DNA from: Cytidiella melzeri
Lineage: Eukaryota; Basidiomycota; Agaricomycetes; Polyporales; Irpicaceae
Direction of reading: 5' to 3'
Assembly (NCBI GenBank): GCA_022592445.1
Contig: JABYQR010000052.1
Location: 62,001 to 126,000, forward strand
Length of the DNA stretch: 64,000 nucleotides
The first letter of the stretch is position 1; each line of letters starts with the position of its first letter. The notes beneath the pieces were generated by a model. It did no database searches. It saw only the letters and a program-made list of their open reading frames with translations, and was not told the DNA's origin. Below, piece by piece: positions 55,078 through 64,000 of the stretch. The translations under genes and the position numbers were made by a program.

Positions 55078-56895
55078 ATGTCTCACTTTCCTAACGAGAT
55101 TCTCGAAGTCATCTTGTCCAATGTAGACATCCTCGATCTCATCCGATGTCGCCAGGTATGCACCGTATAGTACCACAATAGCTCACCTTGAGATTTACGA
55201 GTTATACGTGACTGCAGGTCGACAGAAGGTTACGGTCCCTTGTGGATGAAAGTATACTACTCCAGCTACAGATCGAATGCGCCTTGACAAACCTCGTCCC
55301 CACCAACTCTCCAAAGTTCACCAGCGCCGAGTTATTGCAAGCTGTCCGAGAATATCAGACAGCCTGGAGGACGCTAAGCTGGACGAACAATTTCGCTTTT
55401 GATAGCGCATCCGTCCTCAGGCCGCTATGGGCCACAGGGATAATCAACGTCATCACTGGTGGCATATTGGCTCAGTCAGGGCCTAAGCCTGGTGAAATCC
55501 TCGCTTTCACACGAGTGCCCTCCAAGCTAAGGAATATACCACAGCAGCATTGGTCCACACCCCCTCTTGGATTCACGCCAGAATCGTGTGTGATCGACGT
55601 AGGCCAAGACCTTCTCGTGGTACTGGAAGCAGTGTAAGCTCTCCATTTCCCTTGATCAGGACATCGCCACCATCCTTCTAGCTGACACAGCTCATTTACA
55701 GCTCTATGACTCTTCGTCCAACACGCATTGTGATGAGACTGCACCCTCTATCTTTGTCTACAGGGCTGCGTCATCCTGCGTCTTCTGGACCGACTATAGC
55801 TGTGACCACTATGCCAATTACACCAACGTCAATAAGTCTTGACCTGGTAATATCTGGAGACCACGTTGGTCAAATCATACGTACCAAACGTCCATCCTAC
55901 CATGTGATACGTGTGCTGAATTGGCGCACTGGCTTGGAAAAGCTGGTGAGCATTGATGTGTGTCCTTCGCATACTCAGGAACTGACAGCCGCGCGTGACA
56001 TATCAAGGAAATGGCGTTTAGCAGCACAAATCCAGTTCGTATCGACACCTTGACTTTCATCTCCAACAGCCGTATCTTGGTGCCTCTCATCCGACCTCAC
56101 GACCGAGTCTGCGAACTGGGAGTCATCGAGATCACAGATGACCATCGACAAGGCAGTTATGACGAACTGGCCGAAGCTCGATTCTGCCTCCCTAGCATGG
56201 CGAATGACGAGCTGACGTCTTGCGTCCAATGTGAAGTCGTCGCCACGGCCAACACCTCCCATCGCCCTGCTCCCGATATCGACGTGCCGTTCTACCACAC
56301 TGACAAATCACGAGTTTTGATGATCTGCATGTGCTTCATGTACTTCAACCCGTCGCTAAATGCCAACAGCAACTCTGCCAGGGAATGCAGATACCGGCTC
56401 TTCGTCCACGCTGATACAATCGATAGGATGTGTCGAGAGGCCACGATTCCGAAGCGCCTCGAGGGCTCTGCCATACCCTCCTTCGACTGGCCGACATGGG
56501 CAGATCACGTCCGGCTTGTCCTCGAGGAGTACGATTCTCAGTACATTGGAGAGGAGAGCCATTCCCGCTTCCGCTTCGTTCAGCGTGTAGGAGACGGAAT
56601 GCCTCGACAGCGATACGTAGCAATCATTCATGACTTTCTTCCCGCCATGGCTCTGCGCAGAAACCTCCATCTGTTTGCAGCGGTAGACCAATCCCCGGAC
56701 GAGCCGGTTTGCCGCTACCACCTGGAACCTGAGGTCTTGGAAGGAGGTGGCGTTTGGCAAGAAGAGGTGGTGTCAAAGCTGCCATACTGCGAGATCATAT
56801 CCAAGCACGAGTTTGACGGGTCTACCGTTTGTGCGCTATCTGAGGATGCTATTATAAATCTTTACAACACAGGACGGTGCGTTCTGGTCTGTTGA
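55078..56895 (+). CDS. F-box protein
   Basis: The ATG at 55078 starts an F-box, SHFPNEILEVILSNVDILDL followed after a short intron by VDRRLRSLVDESILLQLQIE, expected to bind Skp1 in an SCF ubiquitin ligase. The rest (55240-56895) resembles the beta-rich C-terminal region of agaricomycete F-box proteins: AWRTLSWTN, then beta-propeller-like pieces (FISNSRILVPLIRPHDRVCE; VIEITDDHRQGSYDELAEAR; YRLFVHADTIDRMCREATIP; FDWPTWADHVRLVLEEYDSQ). About five exons; introns near 55157-55218 and around 55640-55700, and one before 56010. The last codons (GRCVLVC) end at TGA 56895. The target is unknown; such genes are large, variable families in agaricomycetes. Confidence 0.82.
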
Positions 56896-57129
56896 TCTCC
56901 CTTACCTGCCAATTATTCAAACTGGGTCGTGACGGCAGGAAAACAGAGATGTGGTCGATCTGAACACATCAGACCTGGACTTGCATCCTTAACATGCATG
57001 TCCCAAAACACACTCTGGGAGGTGGCTGCAAAGGAGCCATTGAACACTCTATATTATATGGTACATGGCGTGTTCCGCAGAGCAATGTGAGGGAAGCGCG
57101 CGTGTCAAGAAATAATCGTCGGTGTATAA

Positions 57130-60100
57130 TTACCAGCAGGATAGAAGCGGCTTTGTATTGACAGTCTCGAGACGCTACATAGATCAGGAAGTTAGTAATG
57201 CGGTAAAATACGCTAGAGTATACGCACCTCAGCAATGACTAGGCGTCTACGAGGAGACGTGGCCACGTCAATCCACTCCAAGCTGGGACGTTCTTCAGTC
57301 GTGGTCCAACGGGCGTGTAATGGCGTCGGTGACTCGAGGTGAGGCATCGACTTCGACATGGCCACTAGATCTTCTTCCGTCACCCCGTTCTCATACCCAT
57401 CTACTCCCTCATCTTCTTGAACAACTGGCAGACGTTCAGAACGTCCTGAGGGCGACAAGATGGGTTCCGCTTCTGGGTTCAGAACGTTCCTCGGTAAGGG
57501 CTTGGATTGGAGTGTCCCAACATCTGTCTCTTCCTCTTCAGCGTCTTCGTCATCAACGCCCAATCGCTTCAGGCCTGCCTCTACAGCGTCCAGTCGTTCC
57601 ATGTGTTCCAAAACAGTAACTCCTGTCGTCGCGGGGTGTACGCGGGAGAACTTGGCAGAGAACGAGACAGGCCGGGAAACTCCTGAGAACTCGGTAGAGA
57701 CTCTTCGCATGGGGGGTGGGAAGTCCGTCACGCTTTGAGTTCTTCTCGAACGAGGTGCCATGGGCATAGTATTGATAGAACCTTGTGGTGATAGCGGCGA
57801 CTTGGGACCGAAGGAAGCAGGTCCGTTCAGAATAACAGGTGTGTTCTCGTCATCGGCAACTTCAATTTCGTCATCCCAAACGAGGACTTTCTGGCGTCGG
57901 GTAAGTTCCAAAGGACCTGTTGAGCATGAGCACAAGGTACATTGCTGCCGGTTCATTACAAACCTTCATCCTGCAATAGCCTATTAGTATCACTTATAAC
58001 GGTACCGTAATCAGAGCACGTACAGAGTGTTTGAGTGATTGCACAATGTTCCATGCCTGCCCCTTTATCACTGCTAGCTGTCGCTGAAGCGTGACAGTAT
58101 CAGGTGACGTGCGTAAACACAGATAACGAGGATTCGCCTACGTTGAACATCTTCGGATGGAAGTCAGGATCAATAGCAAAGAGCTTTCGCAGCTCATATG
58201 TGGTGTCTGACCACCACTCTTTCGAGGTCAGTAAGGGTAAGAAGTGATCCCGGGTTTTCTGACTGAACGGCTTTCCTATGATAGTCACCGGAAGGTATAG
58301 CCATCCATATGTGTACGACCGCCATCCCTTAGGATGCTCGTGTGGAAAGGAGAGAGAGTTGTCGATCGCCGCAATGTGTATGTGAGGGCGGTCAGTGTAT
58401 GGTGTGTGTGACCCTCCTTGTAAGTTGCGTCCCCCTAATGAAGGATTGGATGGTCCTGCTACCATTTGTGGGGATCCCGTCGGCGGATTTGTCGTGCGAC
58501 GCAGTTCTGCCATTTGTGGCATTTCTCGAACACCAAACCGTGAGGGCGCAACGTCTACAAGGGTAGAGCCATGCTGAACATTACAATACTTTATCATATA
58601 GTTGTCCGCTCCTCGGTCGGTATTCAGCATCAGGTAGTCTGGAAGGGCTCGTCAGTCGGAAAGCGGGAAAGTCGTATGCCCACGAACCTAGAATTACGAG
58701 TCTGAAGTCCAATCGTAGGTGAGTTGGTTGAAGGACGATTACAACAATCGCTTACTTCTCTAATTCTTCACGGAAGCTATGTTGTAGAGCTGGAGACCAG
58801 TAAAATGGTTGATTTGGTTGATTTTCTGTGGCATCGAACAGTACACTTTCTTCTTCGCGATCTTCGTCATCCAGAAAATCCTCTTCGACACCAGTTTTGC
58901 CGCACATTATCTTCAGAGTGTTCCAAGCTTTCTTCGACCAAGAGCGTTTGCGGTGGCTTGTATCGTCAAAGGTGTCGGATATCGCGCGGCCAGGCCAAGG
59001 ATGCTTGCGCAAGAAGTCCGAGGCATCTATGTTCGATGTCAGCGGTATATATCAGAGTTTGTCACGGACAGAGAATCACCAGTGTATCCATGTAAGAAAT
59101 ATTGCATGCTACCTATCTTGTCTGGCAGCGGTTTACCCTTCTTCGCGGCGTTCCTGTCCAACCAATGATAAAAGAAAGCCTTACTAGGGTTCAATACCAC
59201 CAATCGTTACATAGTATACCCTACTCACAGGAGATGATAATGAGACCAACTCTGTGCGTGGCACAATGTATAGCTTCAACCGCTCATCCAGCAAGGATGC
59301 AGCAGCTTCGGAGATGTAACTGAAGTGAATTAAGCAAGGGGATTTGTCAACAAGGGAGTATGGCTGACCTCAAGTTGGGGATGAGGCAGGCTCTTCCAAA
59401 AGGGATAATCCACCGAAATTGACGGTGAAGCCATTTGGTGGTCTGAGTTACGTTAGACTAAACTGGTACCTGGAAGGTCAGGATGTACCTTTGGATTGAG
59501 ATTACCATATGGCTCTTCATCTTTGGGTTTGAATACACTGGGTAACAAGGTCAGATGTACTTCCTTCGTAAGGGACAGGAAACTCACGCAACAGTGTGGA
59601 CCTTCCCATCAACCTTCGCTCGCGCGAAGTACGATCCTGAAGAGCCCTTTGTGATCATTTTCGGGTGTATGCCATCCGCTATAGCATCCTTGACTGCCTC
59701 TACTACCCGGCTGTACTAAATCAGAAACAGTCAGTCCATGCGCTTATGAGACTCACGCGTTGAACTCTGCCTTCGTCATGGGAGGGTTGTGATCCAGAGT
59801 CTTTGACTGTAATCCAAGGTTTGTAAAAGCTCTGTATTCGAGATGCTGTCATTACTCACTGGAGTCTCATCCACAAAGGTTGGCTCAATGTAGGGCGAGA
59901 AGACACTGTGCCATATTTCCTTACGGGACTTGTCGTCTACCTTCTTCTTCCGCTTGACCTTCTGTGCAATAGACTCTGTCCACCTCGTATACAGTTTTCA
60001 TCAGCTAAGCATAATTAACCACAAGATCTAGCATACCTCTTGAAAGCAGTATCCAATTTACTCAAGTCTATATGGCCTGGTCGCTGCGAACGTCGCAATC

Positions 60101-60212
60101 CACGCGAGGGACCCGCTGCGGTAACGGGAGCTGGGAGAAGGTCCCCTACGTCGCCTTCATTGTCGTCGTCAACGTTCTGCGCCAGCGGCTGGTACTCGGA
60201 GCGATCTGGCAT
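57130..60212 (-). CDS. LSB6: Phosphatidylinositol 4-kinase type II (Lsb6)
   Basis: Membrane-associated lipid kinase making PI4P on endosomal and vacuolar membranes. The ATG at 60212 opens MPDRSEYQPLAQNVDDDNEG and LDTAFKRWTESIAQKVKRKK. The nucleotide-binding loop KGSSGSYFARAKVDGKVHTV is at about 59650-59590. ACLIPNLSYISEAAASLLDE and FFYDWLDRNAAKKGKPLPDK follow. The catalytic and metal region lies at 58640-58280: MLNTDRGADNYMIKYC, IHIAAIDNSLSFPHEHPKGW, RSYTYGWLYLP. Next are TRDHFLPLLTSKEWWSD and PDFHPKMFN, then GPLELTRRQKVLVWDDEIEV and a Ser/Pro-rich stretch. A final short exon (ERLETVNTKPLLSCW) reaches TAA at 57130 through a GT...AG intron. About ten exons; key motifs intact. A DEDREEE acidic insert occurs near 58850. 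Confidence 0.92.
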
Positions 60213-60531
60213 TAGGTCTGCGGTGAGTGTAGGTAGTGAGCAGAGTCGCAGCCACCGCCAAGTCCAAACGTGGCTTGAGAAGTAAGCGCCTATGCTAACG
60301 CGCCGATCACTGTTTGCATCATTCATCATTCCCGCCGTAACAGCCACTGCCAGTGGTGCTTTCGAACTCGAGATCATGGAAGAGTCTCGTTAGCATCCAT
60401 AGCAAGCTACTGAAATCAATCTCGTATACACGAAAGCAAAGGTTGTGTTCAACAGCATTGTAACCCAGAATATGCCGAGCGACTGCCATGAACTGCAAGC
60501 CCACGCTGCAAGTCCTTGTCGAGGTTGGGAC
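60213..60531. other. Intergenic, LSB6 promoter / CUS2 3' end
   Basis: 319 bp between two minus-strand genes. It holds the LSB6 promoter and CUS2 3' UTR. No other gene seen. Confidence 0.45.
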
Positions 60532-62027
60532 TTAATCACCCTCCGTCATGAGCCACTGGGCAAAGTCGTCCAGTCGCTGCTTCTCCGCTTCGTCGTTATC
60601 GCCCTCCACCTCCTCACCGGTACCGCTCCGCTTGAAGCGCTGTTTTCCGGCGTAGAGCGTAGCTTCTAACCTCCTACCAGCAAAGAAGCGACCATTCATT
60701 TTCTGTTGATGCATTAGCCTTGTGCATGGTAGTCTATCGCAGGACGTGCTCACAATCACACATGCTTGCGCGCTCAAGTGGTCACGGAATTTAACCGTCA
60801 TGATACCTTCTGGTTCTTTCTGCAGAAACATGGCTCCCAGGTTATTGCAAGATCCGCGATTATAGTATGAGAGACAGCACGTACATCATACAGCACCACA
60901 TTGGTGACCTCTCCTAGAGATGAACATTCTTCTCTAACGTCTTCCTTGAGATCGAGGAGCAGAGAAGCGTCTTCTTCTAGCTCCTTGAGCGTGAACATAT
61001 GTTTCAGAACGACGACCCGACTCGTGCGATTCTCTTCAAGTGTCTTGTCCTCCTCAGTGAGAGTAGGACCAAACCCATCTTCGTCGTCCCATTCCGCTAA
61101 TTTCCTGCAATTCATACGTGAGTGTACATTTTTAGCTATGATTGAGCAACGTACTTCTGCATTTTCCCTATCCTCCTTGTAGCCTTCTTCTTGTCCACCG
61201 TCTTTCGCACCTTGGCGTTGCCGCTACCCTCCACACTGCCAGCCTCATGCTTGTTGCCAAATTCTGCCCTCTTCACGGTCATCCTGGTTGAGGGATCCCC
61301 TATTCTTAGCTCCGCATCATCCAAGATGTTCAACGCCAATAGAACTGAATCTTCTTTGAAGTACACCACCAACGCTTCCCCACTAAACGACCCGTCATCC
61401 TTCGCGTATAGCTTCACCTTTGGCTCTCCTTTATCGTCCTCCTCAATCAAGCCGCACCTCGAGAACCGTTCGACGAGCTCGTCTGGCTCACTGTCCTGCG
61501 GAAGACCGGTCACATACACTGCTGTGTTTTTTGACTTGCGTTCACCCTGCTTGTCATTCATCTTGCCTTTCTTTGTCGAAGGGCCAACGTCCTGTCCGAG
61601 GGTACTCGAAGTATAGTCTGCAGGTTCTTTTCGTTTTTTGGTACGCGCAAGAACAGGCGCGGCAGGTGTCTACTTGTACATGATGAGGTCACCAATGGGA
61701 CAACGGCGGGAAAAGTTCAGCCATACCTCCTCGTCTACGCCTGCCACAGAGTAGGCAGCCTGCTGCGCCTTCACAAGATCTTCTGATAGCTTTTATAGTG
61801 TCAGAGCTACTTTCAAAACACATCGTAAGAGTCTCAAAGTTGCTTACCACTGGGACCCATACGCCCTTGTCCGCATCGTATTCCATCTCATTCCCATCGT
61901 CGTCTTCGAATCGCCAAGTTCCAGCTGTCCTGTCGAAATGTATCCGCTCGTCCTCAGCAAATGCTGCTGCTTGAGCTGCGGCCGACGACCCAGCCAGTGC
62001 TGTTGGTGGTGCATATGCGTCGGACAT
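60532..62027 (-). CDS. CUS2: U2 snRNP-associated splicing factor, Cus2 / HTATSF1
   Basis: RNA-binding protein that assists U2 snRNP folding and prespliceosome assembly. The ATG at 62027 opens MSDAYAPPTALAGSS and an acidic motif (FDRTAGTWRFEDDDGNEMEY). After an intron come a Lys-rich linker and RRM1 (NTAVYVTGLPQDSEPDELVE; FSRCGLIEEDDKGEPKVKLY; GEALVVYFKEDSVLLALNIL). KLAEWDDEDGFGPTL follows. The second RRM is of the UHM type (SRVVVLKHMFTLKELEEDAS; VREECSSLGEVTNVVLYD; EGIMTVKFRDHLSAQACV), with GRFFAGRRLEATLYAGKQRF matching the R-x-F-like loop of UHM proteins that bind SF3B1 ligand motifs. The C-terminus is acidic, ending FAQWLMTEGD. About six exons, frame intact. Confidence 0.9.
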
Positions 62028-62551
62028 GATTCAGCTTCACAGGCCGAATGTGACAGTAAGAGTCAGAGCGTTGTAATCGGCTCAGGCTGGATTTGCACGA
62101 GAGTAATGTAAGCCCAACACTGTGCCTTGTGTTCTCCCCAGATTGTTGGAGGTTGAAAGTGTCGTGAGTGAAGCGGTTTAAGCTATGTAGTACTCAGTAG
62201 TGGCGCCTCATACTAGTACCACCGAAGCTCTATCTTCACGCACACAGTCGTCCTGTAGTGCAATGCACGTATTCACCAAATAATATCTCAGAAACACGTG
62301 TGTTATAATGAACCTTGTTCAATAATTGACCGGAAGTCGATTGCCTGCGGCACAGCAGAAAGGAGACACCGTCGTGAGGAGTCAAAGGTCCAACCACAGG
62401 CAGATAGCACCGGTTCTACAGTGCAAGGCGGTAAAGATCCATCAACAAGCGACCTTGAAATGTACAGATCGTCCGAGACGCAGCAGGTCGGACGTTGTTC
62501 AACCTTCCACGCAAGAGCATCATACTCCGATTCGAGACCTCGAATAGCAGT
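62028..62551. other. Intergenic, CUS2 promoter
   Basis: About 520 bp between two minus-strand genes. It holds the CUS2 promoter and the 3' flank of the complex I gene. No other gene recognised. Confidence 0.45.
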
Positions 62552-63268
62552 CTACTTTACAAGCAACATGGGGAAGTAAGCGTTAGGATCGTGCGGCGCA
62601 TCCTCTACGCGCTCCGCTTTCCATCGTTTGAAGGATGTGGGGAAAGTCGGAGGGAGCTTCGCCTCCGAGAACGTCTTCTGTTCGCCGGTGATAGTAGCAA
62701 TGGCCTCTGTCAGGTCAACAGCTGGCCTCTCTTGCGACACAATGTCCTTGTGCTCCTCTTCTCCTTCGACGGTTGGCGCAGAGACACTGAACAATATGTC
62801 ATGATTCGTCTAACAAGCGCACGAAATTGAGAGGACGCACGCTTTAGCTGCCTCGTGATGTTCTATGAGCAGACCAGACAATTCAGACTGGGTAACAACA
62901 GATAGTTGCGGGTATGCCCTTCGAACGTCGCGTTTCCAGTACGGGTTCTGGGCGGGGTCCGAAGCTACTCAGACATGTCATTGGATGAAGCTGTTACAGC
63001 GCAATGTTAACCAACTGCACCTTTAGTAGCGGGAGTCGCGTATTTCTCCGGCCTTGAGGCGGGTGGTGGGTATCTCTGGACGCCCTGCAAAGGAAGACCA
63101 CTCGATATCTCTGGGTTCACGACAACCGCATCGCCTACAGAGGTCGGCAGGTTTTGTGAGTAGGGAGATGACACACAGACCGACGTCCTACTCACGGAAC
63201 TTCTTCCAAAATCCCTTGGGTGCAAGATGGTAGGCTGTATGATCAGCAACCTTGCGAACCGCTGCCAT
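62552..63268 (-). CDS. nuo21: NADH:ubiquinone oxidoreductase (complex I) 21 kDa subunit
   Basis: Accessory subunit of mitochondrial complex I in fungi, with an N-terminal and a C-terminal family domain. The ATG at 63268 opens MAAVRKVADHTAYHLAPKGF, WKKFR joins DAVVVNPEISSGLPLQGVQR across an intron, and YPPPASRPEKYATPATKG follows. Next come DPAQNPYWKRDVRRAYPQLS and VVTQSELSGLLIEHHEAA (62900-62830), then VSAPTVEGEEEHKDIVSQER, GEQKTFSEAKLPPTFPTSFK and RWKAERVEDAPHDPNAYFPM. The stop TAG is at 62554-62552. Four exons or so. It is divergent from the gene beginning at 63990. Confidence 0.88.
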
Positions 63269-63989
63269 GATGAAGCCGAGTCGCGAAGTATAATAGTGTA
63301 GATATGAGAGCTCAGCAAAGAGTGAAGGGGTCGACCGGGATCCTAAAACGGCAGTTGGATCAAAACATCCACGTGGCCGCCACAACGTCTACCCTGCGTA
63401 AAATAAAAATTAAATCGCTGCTCACCGCTACTCTCCTACTACTTTCGGGGCATCTCTGCAATTACCATCCATGTCCTGCCAATTCAAAATGCTTCAAATA
63501 TGTGGCATAGAAGCATAAGGTTGGAAATATCAGCACATGGATTGAGCAAAACGCGGTGTGTGTGATTGGCAGAGTTTGTTGGTTTTTCAACCTTTATCCA
63601 GGGGACACAGTTGGTCGCCAGGCGTACAGCGCTGGAGGCACCAATCCACCTCGCTAAAGCTGTAAGCATCGCGGTCTCAGAATAAGACTGACTCTTTCAT
63701 TCGCTGAGATTGTTGTCCAAAACGCGGAATGTGACAGTTCCGAGCGTATCGCGTGCTTGCATCTGTCGCAATTGCACGTCATGGTAGTCCCCGTCGCTGC
63801 TCATCCGTGGGCGAGACCATAAACAGGGCTGTTTGCGCAACCAATGCCAACAAACAAGTTTTCCTCGGTTGTTTGTGTCGGGAATATCTCGCGTGTTATA
63901 AATACCACGGACAACAGGCACGTAGTTTCTACACATCTCCCACTCAACTGCAAACACTTCTTCATCACCTTTCAGCCCCTCCATCGCCC
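63269..63989. promoter_or_regulatory. Divergent promoter region, complex I subunit / next gene
   Basis: About 720 bp. The right end has a good TATA box and a pyrimidine-rich leader for the plus-strand gene at 63990. A 95-codon minus-strand frame (63697-63984) overlaps that promoter and is taken as chance. Nothing else seen. Confidence 0.5.
63897..63904 (+). promoter_or_regulatory. TATA box upstream of the gene at 63990
   Basis: TATAAATA at 63897-63904, about 90 bp before an ATG with a favourable context (CGCCCATGGCC). The leader between them is C/T-rich with CACTTCTTCATCACCTTTCAG. This is typical for a well-expressed fungal gene. Confidence 0.6.
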
Positions 63990-64000
63990 ATGGCCGCTGT
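63990..64000 (+). CDS. Start of a gene cut by the window end
   Basis: ATG GCC GCT GT remains of a plus-strand gene. The call rests only on the TATA box, leader and start context; the product cannot be known. Confidence 0.4.

Noticed and set aside
63697..63984. 95-codon ATG-started frame on the minus strand
   Set aside because: It overlaps a TATA box and leader of a plus-strand gene and has no recognisable domain or splice partners.

Overview
This window looks like nuclear DNA of a basidiomycete fungus, most likely an agaricomycete. Genes lie close together and are cut by many short introns of about 50-60 bp with GT...AG ends. The gene set is fungal: Pns1, Lsb6, an Ssu1-type transporter, a PEX5 carrying a conserved N-terminal Cys, glutaminase A and a fungal complex I 21 kDa subunit. 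The transposons are typical of agaricomycetes: a chromodomain Gypsy, a Copia, a hAT and an RNase H-type LINE. Coding regions were assembled by joining exons by eye. Exon ends are given where I worked them out; elsewhere the outer limits are firmer than the internal junctions.

Left arm (1-28.1 kb), housekeeping and small secreted genes. On the minus strand are ETF-alpha (473-1630) and a membrane-anchored glutaminase A (2047-5806). PEX5 (6411-8717, +) is divergent from the glutaminase. Next come a purine nucleoside permease (9121-10412, -), a 56-residue secreted peptide precursor with a Kex2-type site (12198-12437, -), and a glycerol-3-phosphate acyltransferase (13338-15410, -) divergent from RRP12 (15793-20045, +). 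They are followed by an FAD monooxygenase (20408-22204, +), a multi-pass membrane protein (22395-23277, -), PNS1 (23549-25867, -), and a small signal-peptide/TM protein (27516-28053, +) with a decayed copy of its 5' region 750 bp upstream.

Central transposon nest (about 28.5-46.3 kb). A decayed hAT transposon, preceded by a five-copy ~170-bp tandem repeat and an (AATAC)n-loop palindrome, is split by a Gypsy chromovirus (30134-38854). The Gypsy has equal-length 816-bp LTRs, apparently identical, and a CTGTA target duplication. Its gag is broken by a fragment of a third LTR family. A truncated copy of that LTR abuts the right part of the hAT and a LINE RNase H remnant. The LINE is in turn split by a Copia element (41086-46268, CACCT target duplication) whose primer site matches the anticodon arm of initiator tRNA-Met.

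Right arm (46.5-64 kb), host genes again. These are an I9-type proteinase inhibitor (46598-47078, +), a conserved basidiomycete protein of unknown function (47528-49508, -), a gene-poor stretch with ORF remnants, an SSU1-type sulfite transporter (53085-54524, +), an F-box protein (55078-56895, +), the type II PI4-kinase LSB6 (57130-60212, -), the U2 snRNP factor CUS2/HTATSF1 (60532-62027, -), the complex I 21 kDa subunit (62552-63268, -), and the first codons of a further plus-strand gene at the window end.

There is no operon-like functional cluster. The main points of interest are the nested transposons, the extra open frames upstream of the Gypsy gag, the Copia priming site, and two small secreted or membrane protein genes.
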